Assembly: GCA_013151645.1 (NCBI GenBank) | Contig: JAADHU010000031.1 | Coordinates: forward strand, 41,138-105,137 | DNA: 64,000 bases | Origin: Gammaproteobacteria bacterium | Lineage (GTDB): Bacteria; Pseudomonadota; Gammaproteobacteria; Steroidobacterales; Woeseiaceae | Direction of reading: 5' to 3' | Shown: one piece after another, positions 8,056-15,878 of the stretch | Position numbering within the stretch: position 1 is the stretch's first letter | Layout: each line of letters starts with the position of its first letter | Translations under genes and position numbers: made by a program | The notes under the pieces: model-generated | The model's input: only the letters and a program-made list of their open reading frames with translations | Databases searched by the model: none | What the model was told of the DNA's origin: nothing

Positions 8056-9474
8056 ATGACCGTCCGTACTCGTTTCGCTCCCAGCCCGACGGGGGTTTTG
8101 CATATAGGCAGCGTCCGTACAGCGCTATTTTGCTGGCTTTACGCCAGGCACCATGGTGGTCAATTCGTACTGAGAATTGAAGATACTGATCGCGAACGCT
8201 CTACGAAAGAGAACGTCGATGCCATACTCGACGGCATGGACTGGCTGGGCTTGCATCCGGACGAGGGGCCATTTTTTCAAACAGACCGTATGGGCCGCTA
8301 CCAGGAGGTCATTGATACCTGGTTGGAAAATGGCAATGCATACCACTGCTATTGCAGCAGGGACGAGTTGGAGGCATTGCGTGCAAGACAAATGGCGGCG
8401 GGCGAAAAGACACGCTACGACGGTCGTTGCCGCGACCGTGAGAAAGCGGAAGGTGACGTCAAACCGGTGGTGCGTTTCAGGAACCCGCTTGAGGGTGAGG
8501 TCGTGGTCAATGACCATGTCCGGGGGCGGGTGGTTTTTCAGAATGCGGAATTGGATGATCTAATCATCGCTCGATCCGACGGGACTCCTACGTACAATTT
8601 CACGGTAGTCGTCGACGATTCTGATATGGAGATTAGCCACGTAATACGTGGCGACGATCATCTGAACAATACCCCGCGGCAAATGAACATGATCGCGGCA
8701 CTTGGCGTCGATCCACCGGCTTACGCGCATTTGCCGATGATACTCGGACCGGACGGAAGCAAGCTCTCCAAACGCCACGGCGCGGTCGATGTTCGGGAGT
8801 ATCGCGAAGAGGGCTATTTGCCGGAAGCGCTTTTGAATTATCTTGTCAGGCTCGGTTGGTCGCACGGTGACCAGGAGATTTTCTCGATTTCCGACATGAC
8901 TCGACTTTTCGATATTGCGAACGTCAATCAGTCGGCGTCGGCATTCAATCCAGAGAAGTTGGTGTGGGTTAATCAGCAATACATTATGGCCGGTTCTGCT
9001 GAAGATATTGGTAAAAAACTCGTGCCGTATCTTGAAGGCATAGGCCTCAACCTGCTTGATGGACCCGATCCTGCGGATGTTGCGGACGGCTTCCGAGAGC
9101 GAGCGCAAACTCTCTTACACATGGCGGCAAGCGCGCGCTATTGTTATGAAGACTTCGAGGCAATAGAGCCGAAGTCGGCTAAGAAACAGCTTCGGCCAGT
9201 AATCCTCGAGCCGTTAAAGCGGGTGAGGGCCCGGTTAGCGGAATTGGGCGACTGGAACAAAGAGGCCATTGCAGTGACGATCAGGGAAGTAGCCGAGAGT
9301 TTCGAGGTGAAGATGGGTAAGCTCGGACAACCGATCAGAGTGGCTGTGACTGGCGGTCCGGTGTCGCCGCCGATCGATGTGACTTTGTGGTTGGTAGGCT
9401 ATCGCAGAACGCTTGACAGACTTGATCATGCGATCGAAATCGTCGAAGCCAGGCGAGCCGCCGGAGGCTGCTGA
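8056..9474 (+). CDS. gltX: glutamate--tRNA ligase
   Basis: 472-residue class I glutamyl-tRNA synthetase, charging tRNA-Glu in the cytoplasm. Seen: the HIGH-type motif in PSPTGVLHIGSVRTALF near residue 9, the four-residue DTDRERS region, a cysteine/histidine cluster CYCSRDELEALR near 100-115, and the KMSKS-type motif GSKLSKRHGA near 236. The C-terminal anticodon-binding helical domain is complete, ending PPIDVTLWLVG and a short tail. Length matches bacterial GltX. It is followed by tRNA-Ala and by tRNA-Glu, the enzyme's own substrate, an arrangement common in Gammaproteobacteria. Confidence 0.97.
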   Translation: MTVRTRFAPSPTGVLHIGSVRTALFCWLYARHHGGQFVLRIEDTDRERSTKENVDAILDGMDWLGLHPDEGPFFQTDRMGRYQEVIDTWLENGNAYHCYCSRDELEALRARQMAAGEKTRYDGRCRDREKAEGDVKPVVRFRNPLEGEVVVNDHVRGRVVFQNAELDDLIIARSDGTPTYNFTVVVDDSDMEISHVIRGDDHLNNTPRQMNMIAALGVDPPAYAHLPMILGPDGSKLSKRHGAVDVREYREEGYLPEALLNYLVRLGWSHGDQEIFSISDMTRLFDIANVNQSASAFNPEKLVWVNQQYIMAGSAEDIGKKLVPYLEGIGLNLLDGPDPADVADGFRERAQTLLHMAASARYCYEDFEAIEPKSAKKQLRPVILEPLKRVRARLAELGDWNKEAIAVTIREVAESFEVKMGKLGQPIRVAVTGGPVSPPIDVTLWLVGYRRTLDRLDHAIEIVEARRAAGGC

Positions 9475-9550
9475 AGCAACGCGTTCCGGATCCACTAACG
9501 TAACGCAACCCTTTGTTTCAATAGCTAAACAATGTCAATTGACGCGTTGC

Positions 9551-9579
9551 TTGACAGCTCCGATGAGTGTCCGTAAAGT
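9551..9579 (+). promoter_or_regulatory. promoter of the tRNA-Ala/tRNA-Glu unit
   Basis: Consensus -35 TTGACA (9551-9556), spacer of 17 and -10 TAAAGT (9574-9579), followed by a GC-rich stretch typical of stable-RNA promoters under stringent control. The tRNA-Ala starts 11 nt downstream of the -10 element. Confidence 0.75.
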
Positions 9580-9590
9580 TCCGGCCTCTT

Positions 9591-9666
<76 letters not shown>

Positions 9667-9714
9667 AAGGTCACGCTTGGCTTCATAAATTAGTTTCGGC
9701 AGATAACAACTTAG

Positions 9715-9790
9715 GTCCCCATCGTCTAGAGGCCTAGGACACCGCCCTTTCACGGCGGTAACGGGGGTTCGAACCCCCCTGGGGACGCCA
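9715..9790 (+). tRNA. tRNA-Glu (anticodon TTC)
   Basis: 76 nt including CCA, nearly identical to the enterobacterial tRNA-Glu: acceptor GTCCCCA/TGGGGAC, anticodon arm CCGCCCTTTCACGGCGG, T-loop GTTCGAA. Lies 48 nt after tRNA-Ala, so both are probably cut from one precursor. Its 3' end faces the accessory region and could have served as an integration site. Confidence 0.97.
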
Positions 9791-9792
9791 CT

Positions 9793-9823
9793 CCCCTTAC
9801 ATAACTATTTGGAATGTAAGGGG
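9793..9823 (+). terminator. stem-loop after tRNA-Glu
   Basis: Perfect 10-bp stem CCCCTTACAT/ATGTAAGGGG with an 11-nt loop directly after the tRNA CCA. No U-run follows, so it is either a weak terminator or a 3' processing structure. Confidence 0.5.
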
Positions 9824-10290
9824 AATCGTGCGTGGGTAACGCGCCGTTGCGCACGATGTTACTTACGCGGTTACGTCGGTCGGTCGGCTTGATGGCGGTC
9901 GTAGGGATTGCGGCCGGGGGAGCTCACTGACGTCTGCCACGAACCGGGCGGAATCTCGGTACTGGCCAACCGGCCGTGCCTGGACACGCGTCAGGGAGCG
10001 CCGTTTGCGGGCAGTGCTAAACGGACCACGGCGTCACGATGTGTAGTGAGTGCCAACTACTTGAAATACCATTGCGGCTCGTCTGACGAACGGTTGGCGG
10101 TGCTTTGGGCAGGGAATACGAACTGGAAACACGTCTTTGGTGAGATGAATTTCTGCTACAAACCGTGGCCGCATCGGAGTTCATCGACAAGCCGGCTGCA
10201 GATTTCGGGTTGCAGCAAATGCATAGAGACATGATCGAGTGCCGGGTCGTTTCGAAGACTATGCAGTCCCGGGACTCAAAGGAGGTGGCA
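9824..10290. other. non-coding or decayed region downstream of the tRNAs
   Basis: No intact gene. A plus-strand frame between stops at 10084 and 10141 reads GGALGREYELETRLW and continues in the same frame after the stop with a coding-looking stretch (from 10144) that runs into the small ORF at 10291. This pattern suggests an inactivated gene, as often left beside tRNA integration sites. Other open frames here have implausible composition. Confidence 0.35.
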
Positions 10291-10404
10291 ATGAATTCTC
10301 TTGCAGAGGAGCAGGCGATCGCATTCCTCGTGGGTCGATATATTTCCAAAACGTTAAGCGCAGCACATCGGGAGGTAACTCTTGGCGGCAGACTAGGGTA
10401 TTGA
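10291..10404 (+). CDS. possible 37-residue small protein or 3' end of a pseudogene
   Basis: ATG at 10291 is preceded by a perfect AAAGGAGGT Shine-Dalgarno sequence with 4-5 nt spacing, the strongest ribosome site in the accessory region. The product begins MNSLAEEQAIAFLVGRYI and ends GGRLGY: one amphipathic/hydrophobic helix then a basic tail. The same frame is open upstream back to 10144. I recognise no family. It may be a real small protein, or the strong site may be a remnant within a decayed gene. Confidence 0.35.
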   Translation: MNSLAEEQAIAFLVGRYISKTLSAAHREVTLGGRLGY

Positions 10405-10476
10405 GAGATATTTGTCTGCCGCATCCGATAAAATACTAAAAGCCTATACTTACCCGGACGATTTACGACAAGTCAC

Positions 10477-10504
10477 TTTTGATGAAATCTGTTAGTTATA
10501 TAAT
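10477..10504 (+). promoter_or_regulatory. candidate promoter of the ATP-grasp/GNAT pair
   Basis: Perfect -10 TATAAT at 10499-10504 with a -35-like TTTTGA at 10477-10482 (spacer 16). The start codon at 10520 would leave a leader of only about 10 nt. Confidence 0.45.
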
Positions 10505-10519
10505 TCAACTGTCGCTCCC

Positions 10520-11713
10520 ATGAAAAGCAATCGATCAGTTGCCGCGATTTTCGGCTCGTCAGATTGTGCCTATTTCATGAGCAGTGGGCTTTTAAAGCGG
10601 GAAATCGATATCGTTGTGTTCGCGAGCAAGACGCGCGATTCATTCGGAAACATTTCGATAGAGCAATGTCCGTCCCCGGATTCGCCGACGCAGTTGGTTT
10701 CATTCTTGAAGTCGTATGCGAACGGATGTCCCGGCGTGGATTTTATTGTCATACCTTCTTCAGATGAGTATGCAATGTTTTTCGCCAATTATCATTCGGA
10801 TCTCGCACCGCGATTTCAAATTCTCTCGCCACCGCTTCAGTCAGTCAGAATCTGTGCAAATAAGCTGGAATTCAGCGAGTTTTGCGAAAAAAACGGGATC
10901 GATGCACCCAGGTCTTACGGCATAAATTCTGAACGGGAATTTCAGAATCATGCGTCCAGTATCGACTATCCCGTAATAGTTAAGCCGATAATAGCTCGTG
11001 GGCTACCGGCATCCATCGTGCCGAAAGTTATTCTTGCAGAGGATCATGAAGAGCTACTTGCTCTTGGCAAGAAAATCTGGGCATTGGATCGACCGCTTTT
11101 TTTCCAGGAACTCATACCGGGCAGTCGAGAAGCACTGGTATTTGTTGGTGGTGTTGTTCGTTCCAAGGATAGCGAAGAGAAAATATTCGTGGGTACGAAG
11201 ATCATGGATCACCCAAAGCTTGGCGGGAATACGACGTTTGCGAGGCTGCAATGGCAGGAAGAGGCTGTGACCAGTGCTCGCAGTATCTTGAGGGAATTGG
11301 AGTTTGATGGCCTATTTGACATTGAATTCAAACGCGACCATCGCGATGGCTTGTTGAAGGTTATAGAGGTGAACCCGCGCATCGGCCTTTGGCACCGGAT
11401 CAGCGACGACGGTGAAATGGATATTATTTCCTATTACTATTCTCTGCTCACCAATTGCCATGAGCGTAGCCGAAGTAGTTACATTGCGCATGTTGACCAT
11501 CGAAAATGGATGTCGAAACACCGTCACTTAATCGCACTTGTGGAATCGCACGGCATTGTATTCGGAAGTGGCCGGTGGTTTGTAGACCTGTGTAGACGTC
11601 CGCAAGTCCGCGACTGGAATTTTCGAAACTGGAGACGGAATTGGAAGTGCGTGAAAATTGTAGTCGGTCGATTTCGCCAGCTAGGCGTCTCGGTTCTGCT
11701 GCTCGGAGATTGA
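10520..11713 (+). CDS. ATP-grasp family ligase
   Basis: 397 residues with a carbamoyl-phosphate-synthase-like ATP-grasp fold: an N-terminal Rossmann-like part (residues 1-110), ATP-grasp lid with YPVIVKPI near 155 and FFQELIPG near 195, and the metal-binding end FDIEFKRD...KVIEVNPRIGLWH near 280-300. Family members activate a carboxylate as acyl phosphate and join it to an amine or thiol. No signal peptide. The stop is 1 nt from the start of the GNAT gene, so the two are an operon. Ligase plus acetyltransferase suggests synthesis or tailoring of a peptide-like or sugar-linked amide (inference); substrates unknown. Lower GC than the core genes. Confidence 0.8.
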   Translation: MKSNRSVAAIFGSSDCAYFMSSGLLKREIDIVVFASKTRDSFGNISIEQCPSPDSPTQLVSFLKSYANGCPGVDFIVIPSSDEYAMFFANYHSDLAPRFQILSPPLQSVRICANKLEFSEFCEKNGIDAPRSYGINSEREFQNHASSIDYPVIVKPIIARGLPASIVPKVILAEDHEELLALGKKIWALDRPLFFQELIPGSREALVFVGGVVRSKDSEEKIFVGTKIMDHPKLGGNTTFARLQWQEEAVTSARSILRELEFDGLFDIEFKRDHRDGLLKVIEVNPRIGLWHRISDDGEMDIISYYYSLLTNCHERSRSSYIAHVDHRKWMSKHRHLIALVESHGIVFGSGRWFVDLCRRPQVRDWNFRNWRRNWKCVKIVVGRFRQLGVSVLLLGD

Positions 11714-11714
11714 A

Positions 11715-12407
11715 ATGAATAAAGGGCGAGGAATTCTGGCTCGAATCCGAAATCGAGAGTATCGATATATTTTCAAACGGATATTTCCGACCGACAACAA
11801 TATCTTCTATGCGGGTCGGCAAGTGATTTTGGGGCAGAAAGATCTCGAAACCATTGAAAGGTACTACGAGCTATTCAAGAAGAAATTTAAACACCAGATT
11901 GTTGCCGTCGACGAAGAAATGCGCGATCGACTGTTCGAAGCATTTCCAGACGACAAATCGAAGTTTGAACGTCGTCTTGCGCGTGGCGCAAACTGTTACG
12001 TCTCGATTACGGACAGTCAAATTTCTGCGTATGTCTGGGTTCAACCACCAGCAAGGGCTTATGAGACCAATAGTTTGTGGGTTTTCAAACCAAAGAATGT
12101 CCATTCGATGTGGTTCTTCGATATTTACGTGTTGCCACAGTTTCGGCTAAAAGGTCTTTTCGGATATTTGTCCGGGGCGGTACGTTCGATCTATAGCGAC
12201 GATAGTCCGGTGGTGGTTTGCGCGGAGACATCCTATAACAATCGAAAGTCACTTCGAGCCCATTTCAGTATGGGGTATGAGATAACGCACGTTGTCGATT
12301 TTGTATCTATTTTTGGATTAAAGATTTACCTGGCGAGGCAATTGAATCCAAAGAATTTGAGGATTTCGTGCCGGTTTGAGCTAAACCCCAAAGCGTACCG
12401 GCTTTGA
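11715..12407 (+). CDS. GNAT-family N-acyltransferase
   Basis: 230 residues. Seen: a beta-strand/loop FFDIYVLPQFRLKGLFGYL corresponding to the acetyl-CoA pyrophosphate loop (Q-x-x-x-x-G), and ETSYNNRKSLRAHFSMGYE, the usual GNAT asparagine/helix region before the last strands. The N-terminal 80 residues are basic and do not match a domain I know. AT-rich coding (some 60-bp stretches near 40% GC). Translated with the ATP-grasp gene. Exact acceptor unknown. Confidence 0.7.
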   Translation: MNKGRGILARIRNREYRYIFKRIFPTDNNIFYAGRQVILGQKDLETIERYYELFKKKFKHQIVAVDEEMRDRLFEAFPDDKSKFERRLARGANCYVSITDSQISAYVWVQPPARAYETNSLWVFKPKNVHSMWFFDIYVLPQFRLKGLFGYLSGAVRSIYSDDSPVVVCAETSYNNRKSLRAHFSMGYEITHVVDFVSIFGLKIYLARQLNPKNLRISCRFELNPKAYRL

Positions 12408-12671
12408 CTTTTACCAACAGATCGGGAATGTACGGAAGTACAGGGCCGAATGATTGAAGGGATGGCCTAACGTCCTGAGCAGAGGATTGGGGCGCCCGCC
12501 GGGCTTCGTTCTCGCGCGTTTGCCGTAACTCGTAGAAACTCGCCAGGGTATTTCAACAGCCACTGCGTCTACGGATACGCAAGCCGTTAGCGCCGTTTGT
12601 TTACGACGTGACGTACGGGCACCGGGTCAGGCGCTCCAACCAGCAGAGCGCCCGTGAGTTGCGTTAGTCGA
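12408..12671. other. intergenic region between convergent genes, with a hairpin
   Basis: No gene seen. A 7-bp stem GGCGCTC/GAGCGCC with a 9-nt loop (12630-12652) sits just before the end of the PASTA gene and could stop transcription from either side; no U-run. Confidence 0.4.
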
Positions 12672-14480
12672 CTACGGTGTGCAATCAGTTGGAATCGACG
12701 GCGTTGGCCTCAGCCGAATAAAGTCGAATTCCGCGCGCAAATCCGGAGGCGCTCCGAAGCTGAGCGCAACCATACCGACCTGCAAGGTGTTGGGCAGATC
12801 CGGTCGCGCGAATACGTCGGTTTGGGACCAACCTGCGTCACCGTCCAAAAAGCGAAAGGAGTGAAAGTTATCGCCGATTCGGCACAAGATGAGTTCGCCG
12901 AAATTCGCGCCCTGATCCAGGAACAAGGTTGAATTCGAGTTGACCGTTGTCTTTGTTTCACTGCCGACCCGGGTCGCTATCCGGCCGTCTTGCCGGCCCG
13001 TGTTGAGCATGATGTAATTTTCCGGACCGGTTGCACCTGCCGGGTTTCGTGCAAGGAGACCGGCTGAATTGAAATCGGAGCCTGGTGGCTGACCTGGATT
13101 CGACACGCTGTCAGCGAGTACCCGAACGTGCACCGCAAAATTGCCGGTTAGCATTTTAAATATCAGCGGAGCGTCTCCATCGTCAAACCATCCGGGCGTC
13201 AGCGTCGGTATGATCGTCAAACGGCCAGCAGTGGATTGGTTGATATCAAGCGTTGTGTATTGGGCGGCTGTGCCTTCGACAACATGACGGAGTGACCACT
13301 CGTTCAGGCTGTCGGCGTTGAACTCATCGCTAAACGTCGTCGCTGCCGGGCCTTGAGAGATAGTCAGATCGACAGCAGACCCAGGCACAACCAAAGTTGC
13401 CGCTACGGGGTTCTGGCTGATCACGTTGCCGAGCGGAACATTGTTGTCGTTTTGCTGGGTAACAGTACCGACAACCAGGCCGGCCGTATTGATGTCTGTT
13501 GTTGCCTGTGCCTGGCTCAGCCCGATGACATTGGGAACTGCAACATTGGCGGCCGGTCCATTCGATATAAGCAAATCTACGGCGCTTCCGGCACTGACCA
13601 GGGTGGCCGAGACGGGATCCTGGCTGATGACGTTGCCGACCGGCACATTGTTATCGTTTTGCTGGGTGACGGTGCCGACGACCAGGCCGGCCGCGTTGAT
13701 GTCCGTCGTTGCCTGCGCCTGGCTCAGGCCGACGACATCGGGAACTGCGATGGTGGCCGGTCCGGTCGATACGACCAGATCAACGGCGCTGCCGGCGCTG
13801 ACCATGGTGGCCGAGACGGGATCCTGGCTAATGATGTCGCCGATTGGCACGTTGTTGTCGTTTTGCTGGGTGACGGTACCGACGACCAGACCGGCCGCGT
13901 TGATGGCCGTCGTTGCCTGTGCCTGGCTAAGCCCAACAACGTTGGGAACTGCAATGTTGGCGGGGCCGGACGATACAATCAGGTTGACGGCGGTTCCGGC
14001 GCTGACCATGGTGGCCGAGACAGGGTCCTGACCGATGACGTCGCCGACCGGTGCATTATTATCGTTTTGCTGTGTGATCGTGCCGACGACCAGGCCGGCT
14101 GCATTAATATCCGTCGTTGCCTGTGCCTGACTTCGCCCGACAACATCGGGAACCGCAATATTGGCCGGGCCAGTCGATATAACAAGATTGACGGCGCTTC
14201 CGGCGTTGACCATGCTCGTTGATGCCGGATTTTGGCTAATGACATCGCCGCTGGGGACCGTGTCGCTGGACTGGTTCGTAATCGTGCCAACGGTCAGGCC
14301 TGCCGAGACAATGTTGCTTTCGGCCGTGGTCCGATCCAGGCCGGTGACGTCCGGAACTGCAATCCTGGCCGGCGGTGGAGTGGGTTCGTCACCGCCGCCT
14401 CCTGAAGAGCACGCTGCTGCCTGGATTAGAAACAAAATTGTAACGGCCCAAATTACTTTTCTCTTAGCGAGCATATTCAA
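12672..14480 (-). CDS. PASTA-repeat lipoprotein with C-terminal LamG-like domain
   Basis: 602 residues. Seen: lipoprotein signal ending AAAC (Cys 24), Gly/Pro spacer, five PASTA-type repeats of about 68 residues (about 40-380), each beginning with a variant of VPDVVGLSQAQA and containing GLVVGTVTQQND and VSAGSAVDL, then a jelly-roll/concanavalin-like domain from DEFNADSLNEW to FDFIRLRP (DUF1349-like). PASTA domains bind peptidoglycan or muropeptides in kinases and penicillin-binding proteins; here there is no kinase or transpeptidase, so the protein is probably a wall- or glycan-binding surface lipoprotein. Repeats 2-5 are close to identical, indicating recent duplication. Confidence 0.85.
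   Translation of the reverse strand: MNMLAKRKVIWAVTILFLIQAAACSSGGGGDEPTPPPARIAVPDVTGLDRTTAESNIVSAGLTVGTITNQSSDTVPSGDVISQNPASTSMVNAGSAVNLVISTGPANIAVPDVVGRSQAQATTDINAAGLVVGTITQQNDNNAPVGDVIGQDPVSATMVSAGTAVNLIVSSGPANIAVPNVVGLSQAQATTAINAAGLVVGTVTQQNDNNVPIGDIISQDPVSATMVSAGSAVDLVVSTGPATIAVPDVVGLSQAQATTDINAAGLVVGTVTQQNDNNVPVGNVISQDPVSATLVSAGSAVDLLISNGPAANVAVPNVIGLSQAQATTDINTAGLVVGTVTQQNDNNVPLGNVISQNPVAATLVVPGSAVDLTISQGPAATTFSDEFNADSLNEWSLRHVVEGTAAQYTTLDINQSTAGRLTIIPTLTPGWFDDGDAPLIFKMLTGNFAVHVRVLADSVSNPGQPPGSDFNSAGLLARNPAGATGPENYIMLNTGRQDGRIATRVGSETKTTVNSNSTLFLDQGANFGELILCRIGDNFHSFRFLDGDAGWSQTDVFARPDLPNTLQVGMVALSFGAPPDLRAEFDFIRLRPTPSIPTDCTP
13341..14363 (-). repeat. five tandem ~204-bp repeats coding for PASTA domains
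   Basis: In-frame tandem array within the lipoprotein gene. The outer repeat (nearest the signal peptide) is the most diverged, the inner four are very similar at DNA level, e.g. the recurring segment for QQNDNN. Copy number is likely to vary between strains through slippage or recombination. Confidence 0.85.
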
Positions 14481-14676
14481 ACCATCCGGGTGGTGTTCGA
14501 CGAATCAGATATCAATAGTCAGTGTATCAGCGTAAAGAATCAACTGCGCGCCAAAGTGGGGTTTTCGAGCGACGTTGAGACGGCACGTCTTTCCGCTCCG
14601 AAACCCGTGCCGGCGCAGAATCTCGGCTATGCGGGTCTGAACGAGTTGGATGTCGGTCTTGAACAAACCGTGCCAC

Positions 14677-14708
14677 ACAAAAAAAGGGGCCATCCGGCCC
14701 CTTTTCTC
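14677..14708 (-). terminator. rho-independent terminator of the PEP-CTERM gene
   Basis: Minus strand: stem GGGGCC/GGCCCC with loop GGAT, preceded by AAAA and followed by TTTTTTTT. Lies 20 bp after the PEP-CTERM stop and isolates that gene from the PASTA gene downstream. Confidence 0.9.
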
Positions 14709-14727
14709 AATAGCAACACTACAGTCG

Positions 14728-15387
14728 TTATCTTGTAGTGCCCAGGAATTTTCTCGATGCGGCAAGCGCAAGTAAGCCGATTCCCAGCAGCCCGATCGGA
14801 GCAGGCTCTGGCACTGACGCGCAAGATTCGTTTTGCCCCTGATTGATTGAGAACCCACCGACGCCCCAGTCCTGTGGTTCAACGATAATTTTCGTAATCG
14901 ACGAACACGCGTCGGTGCTAAAGACTCCGAATCCAGGTGTATCGCCCGGACCAACACGAAAGCGGGTGAAAGCGGTATCGCCGTTGCCGTCATATGCTTC
15001 GATCCAGCCGCGGCCGAAAAAGCTTGCGCCTACAAAGAATGAGAAGGCGTTGGTATTTCGCGGCATGATCAATTCGACCCAGCTCACCGTCGTCGTATAG
15101 ACATTACCCTGATCGTATTCCCACCAGAGCGGGTCGTAAACGGTCATGCCAAGTGCATCGCCGCTCCTGGTTTGAAACACAACGCTACCGTCGATCGGGG
15201 ATTCGGCCTCATAGGCCAAAGCCGCGCACGATTCGCCGGGGCACGCAGGCGGCGCAAAATCAGTCATCGTAAAGCCGCCCAACTCGTCCGGCGCATCCGG
15301 ACCATCGAAGGTTGTGACGATCGGATCTGCCAGCGCGACGAACGGCAGGAGGAGGAGTGTGATGGATAGACGCTGTATCGTTTTCAT
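14728..15387 (-). CDS. PEP-CTERM sorting domain protein
   Basis: 219 residues from the ATG at 15387 (the frame extends to 15429, but that would overlap the sigma-54 promoter). Seen: Sec signal MKTIQRLSITLLLLPFVALA, a beta-rich exported domain with a GRGWIEAYD segment, and a C-terminal tail VPEPAPIGLLGIGLLALAAS followed by a basic RKF: the VPEP motif, membrane helix and positive end that exosortase recognises. Such proteins are cut and anchored or released at the surface together with exopolysaccharide. No exosortase gene is in the window. Expression probably needs sigma-54 and PrsR. Confidence 0.9.
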   Translation of the reverse strand: MKTIQRLSITLLLLPFVALADPIVTTFDGPDAPDELGGFTMTDFAPPACPGESCAALAYEAESPIDGSVVFQTRSGDALGMTVYDPLWWEYDQGNVYTTTVSWVELIMPRNTNAFSFFVGASFFGRGWIEAYDGNGDTAFTRFRVGPGDTPGFGVFSTDACSSITKIIVEPQDWGVGGFSINQGQNESCASVPEPAPIGLLGIGLLALAASRKFLGTTR

Positions 15388-15424
15388 TGAACTGCTCTCT
15401 ACAGTATGTTCGTATGTATATCGA

Positions 15425-15441
15425 AGCAAGTTTCATGCCAA
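15425..15441 (-). promoter_or_regulatory. sigma-54 (RpoN) promoter of the PEP-CTERM gene
   Basis: Minus strand TTGGCATGAAACTTGCT matches the -24/-12 consensus (YTGGCACGRNNNTTGCW) at all but one position, with exact GG-GC spacing. The predicted start near 15414 gives a leader of about 27 nt before the ATG at 15387. PEP-CTERM genes are commonly controlled by RpoN plus PrsR, and a PrsR gene lies at 24891. Confidence 0.85.
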
Positions 15442-15878
15442 TCAATTATATCCTTGAAAAACAATCAATTAACTAAATCGGGTGAATGGCATTGTCAAGT
15501 TTTTCGACGCTATCGAACAGCTTGCTTCGAGCGACGTCCGCGGCCTGAGGGATGCGGCTAAACACCGCCAGCTCATTGTCATAGCCAATTTTCGCCGCCC
15601 GGGAATCGCTTGCCTGCAGGCGATGTCTGCGGGGCGTTTTTCTGGCGAAAATCGACGACGTTGTGACACCGTATTCGCCGTACTGGCTGAATGTGTTTTA
15701 GTCGATACGACCCATGCCGGACTAGCGGGTCTTATGTCACGTTCGGCGCGGGACCCACGTCACGGTCTCAGTAAAGAGCTGTTGAAATTGGCTCATTAGT
15801 AACCGATGATCAAACGGTCCTGCAGTTGGCCTGTTCGGGCCCGGATTCTTGTACAGATGCGCTGGTATAAACGAAATC
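15442..15878. other. intergenic region upstream of the NRPS-like gene
   Basis: A 105-codon frame (15482-15799) exists but has no family resemblance, no good ribosome site and Arg-rich stretches; I do not call it. An upstream activator site for the PEP-CTERM sigma-54 promoter is expected in this stretch but I cannot point to one. Confidence 0.4.

Noticed and set aside
10017..10424. 135-codon minus-strand ORF
   Set aside because: Composition rich in Ser, Cys and Arg, no start context, and the plus strand has a better coding signal with a strong ribosome site.
13353..14222. 289-codon plus-strand ORF with repeats
   Set aside because: Antisense shadow of the PASTA repeats; the minus strand has lipoprotein signal and recognisable PASTA domains.
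15482..15799. 105-codon plus-strand ORF
   Set aside because: No family resemblance, Arg-rich, no good ribosome site, and overlaps the area expected to hold regulatory sites of the PEP-CTERM promoter.
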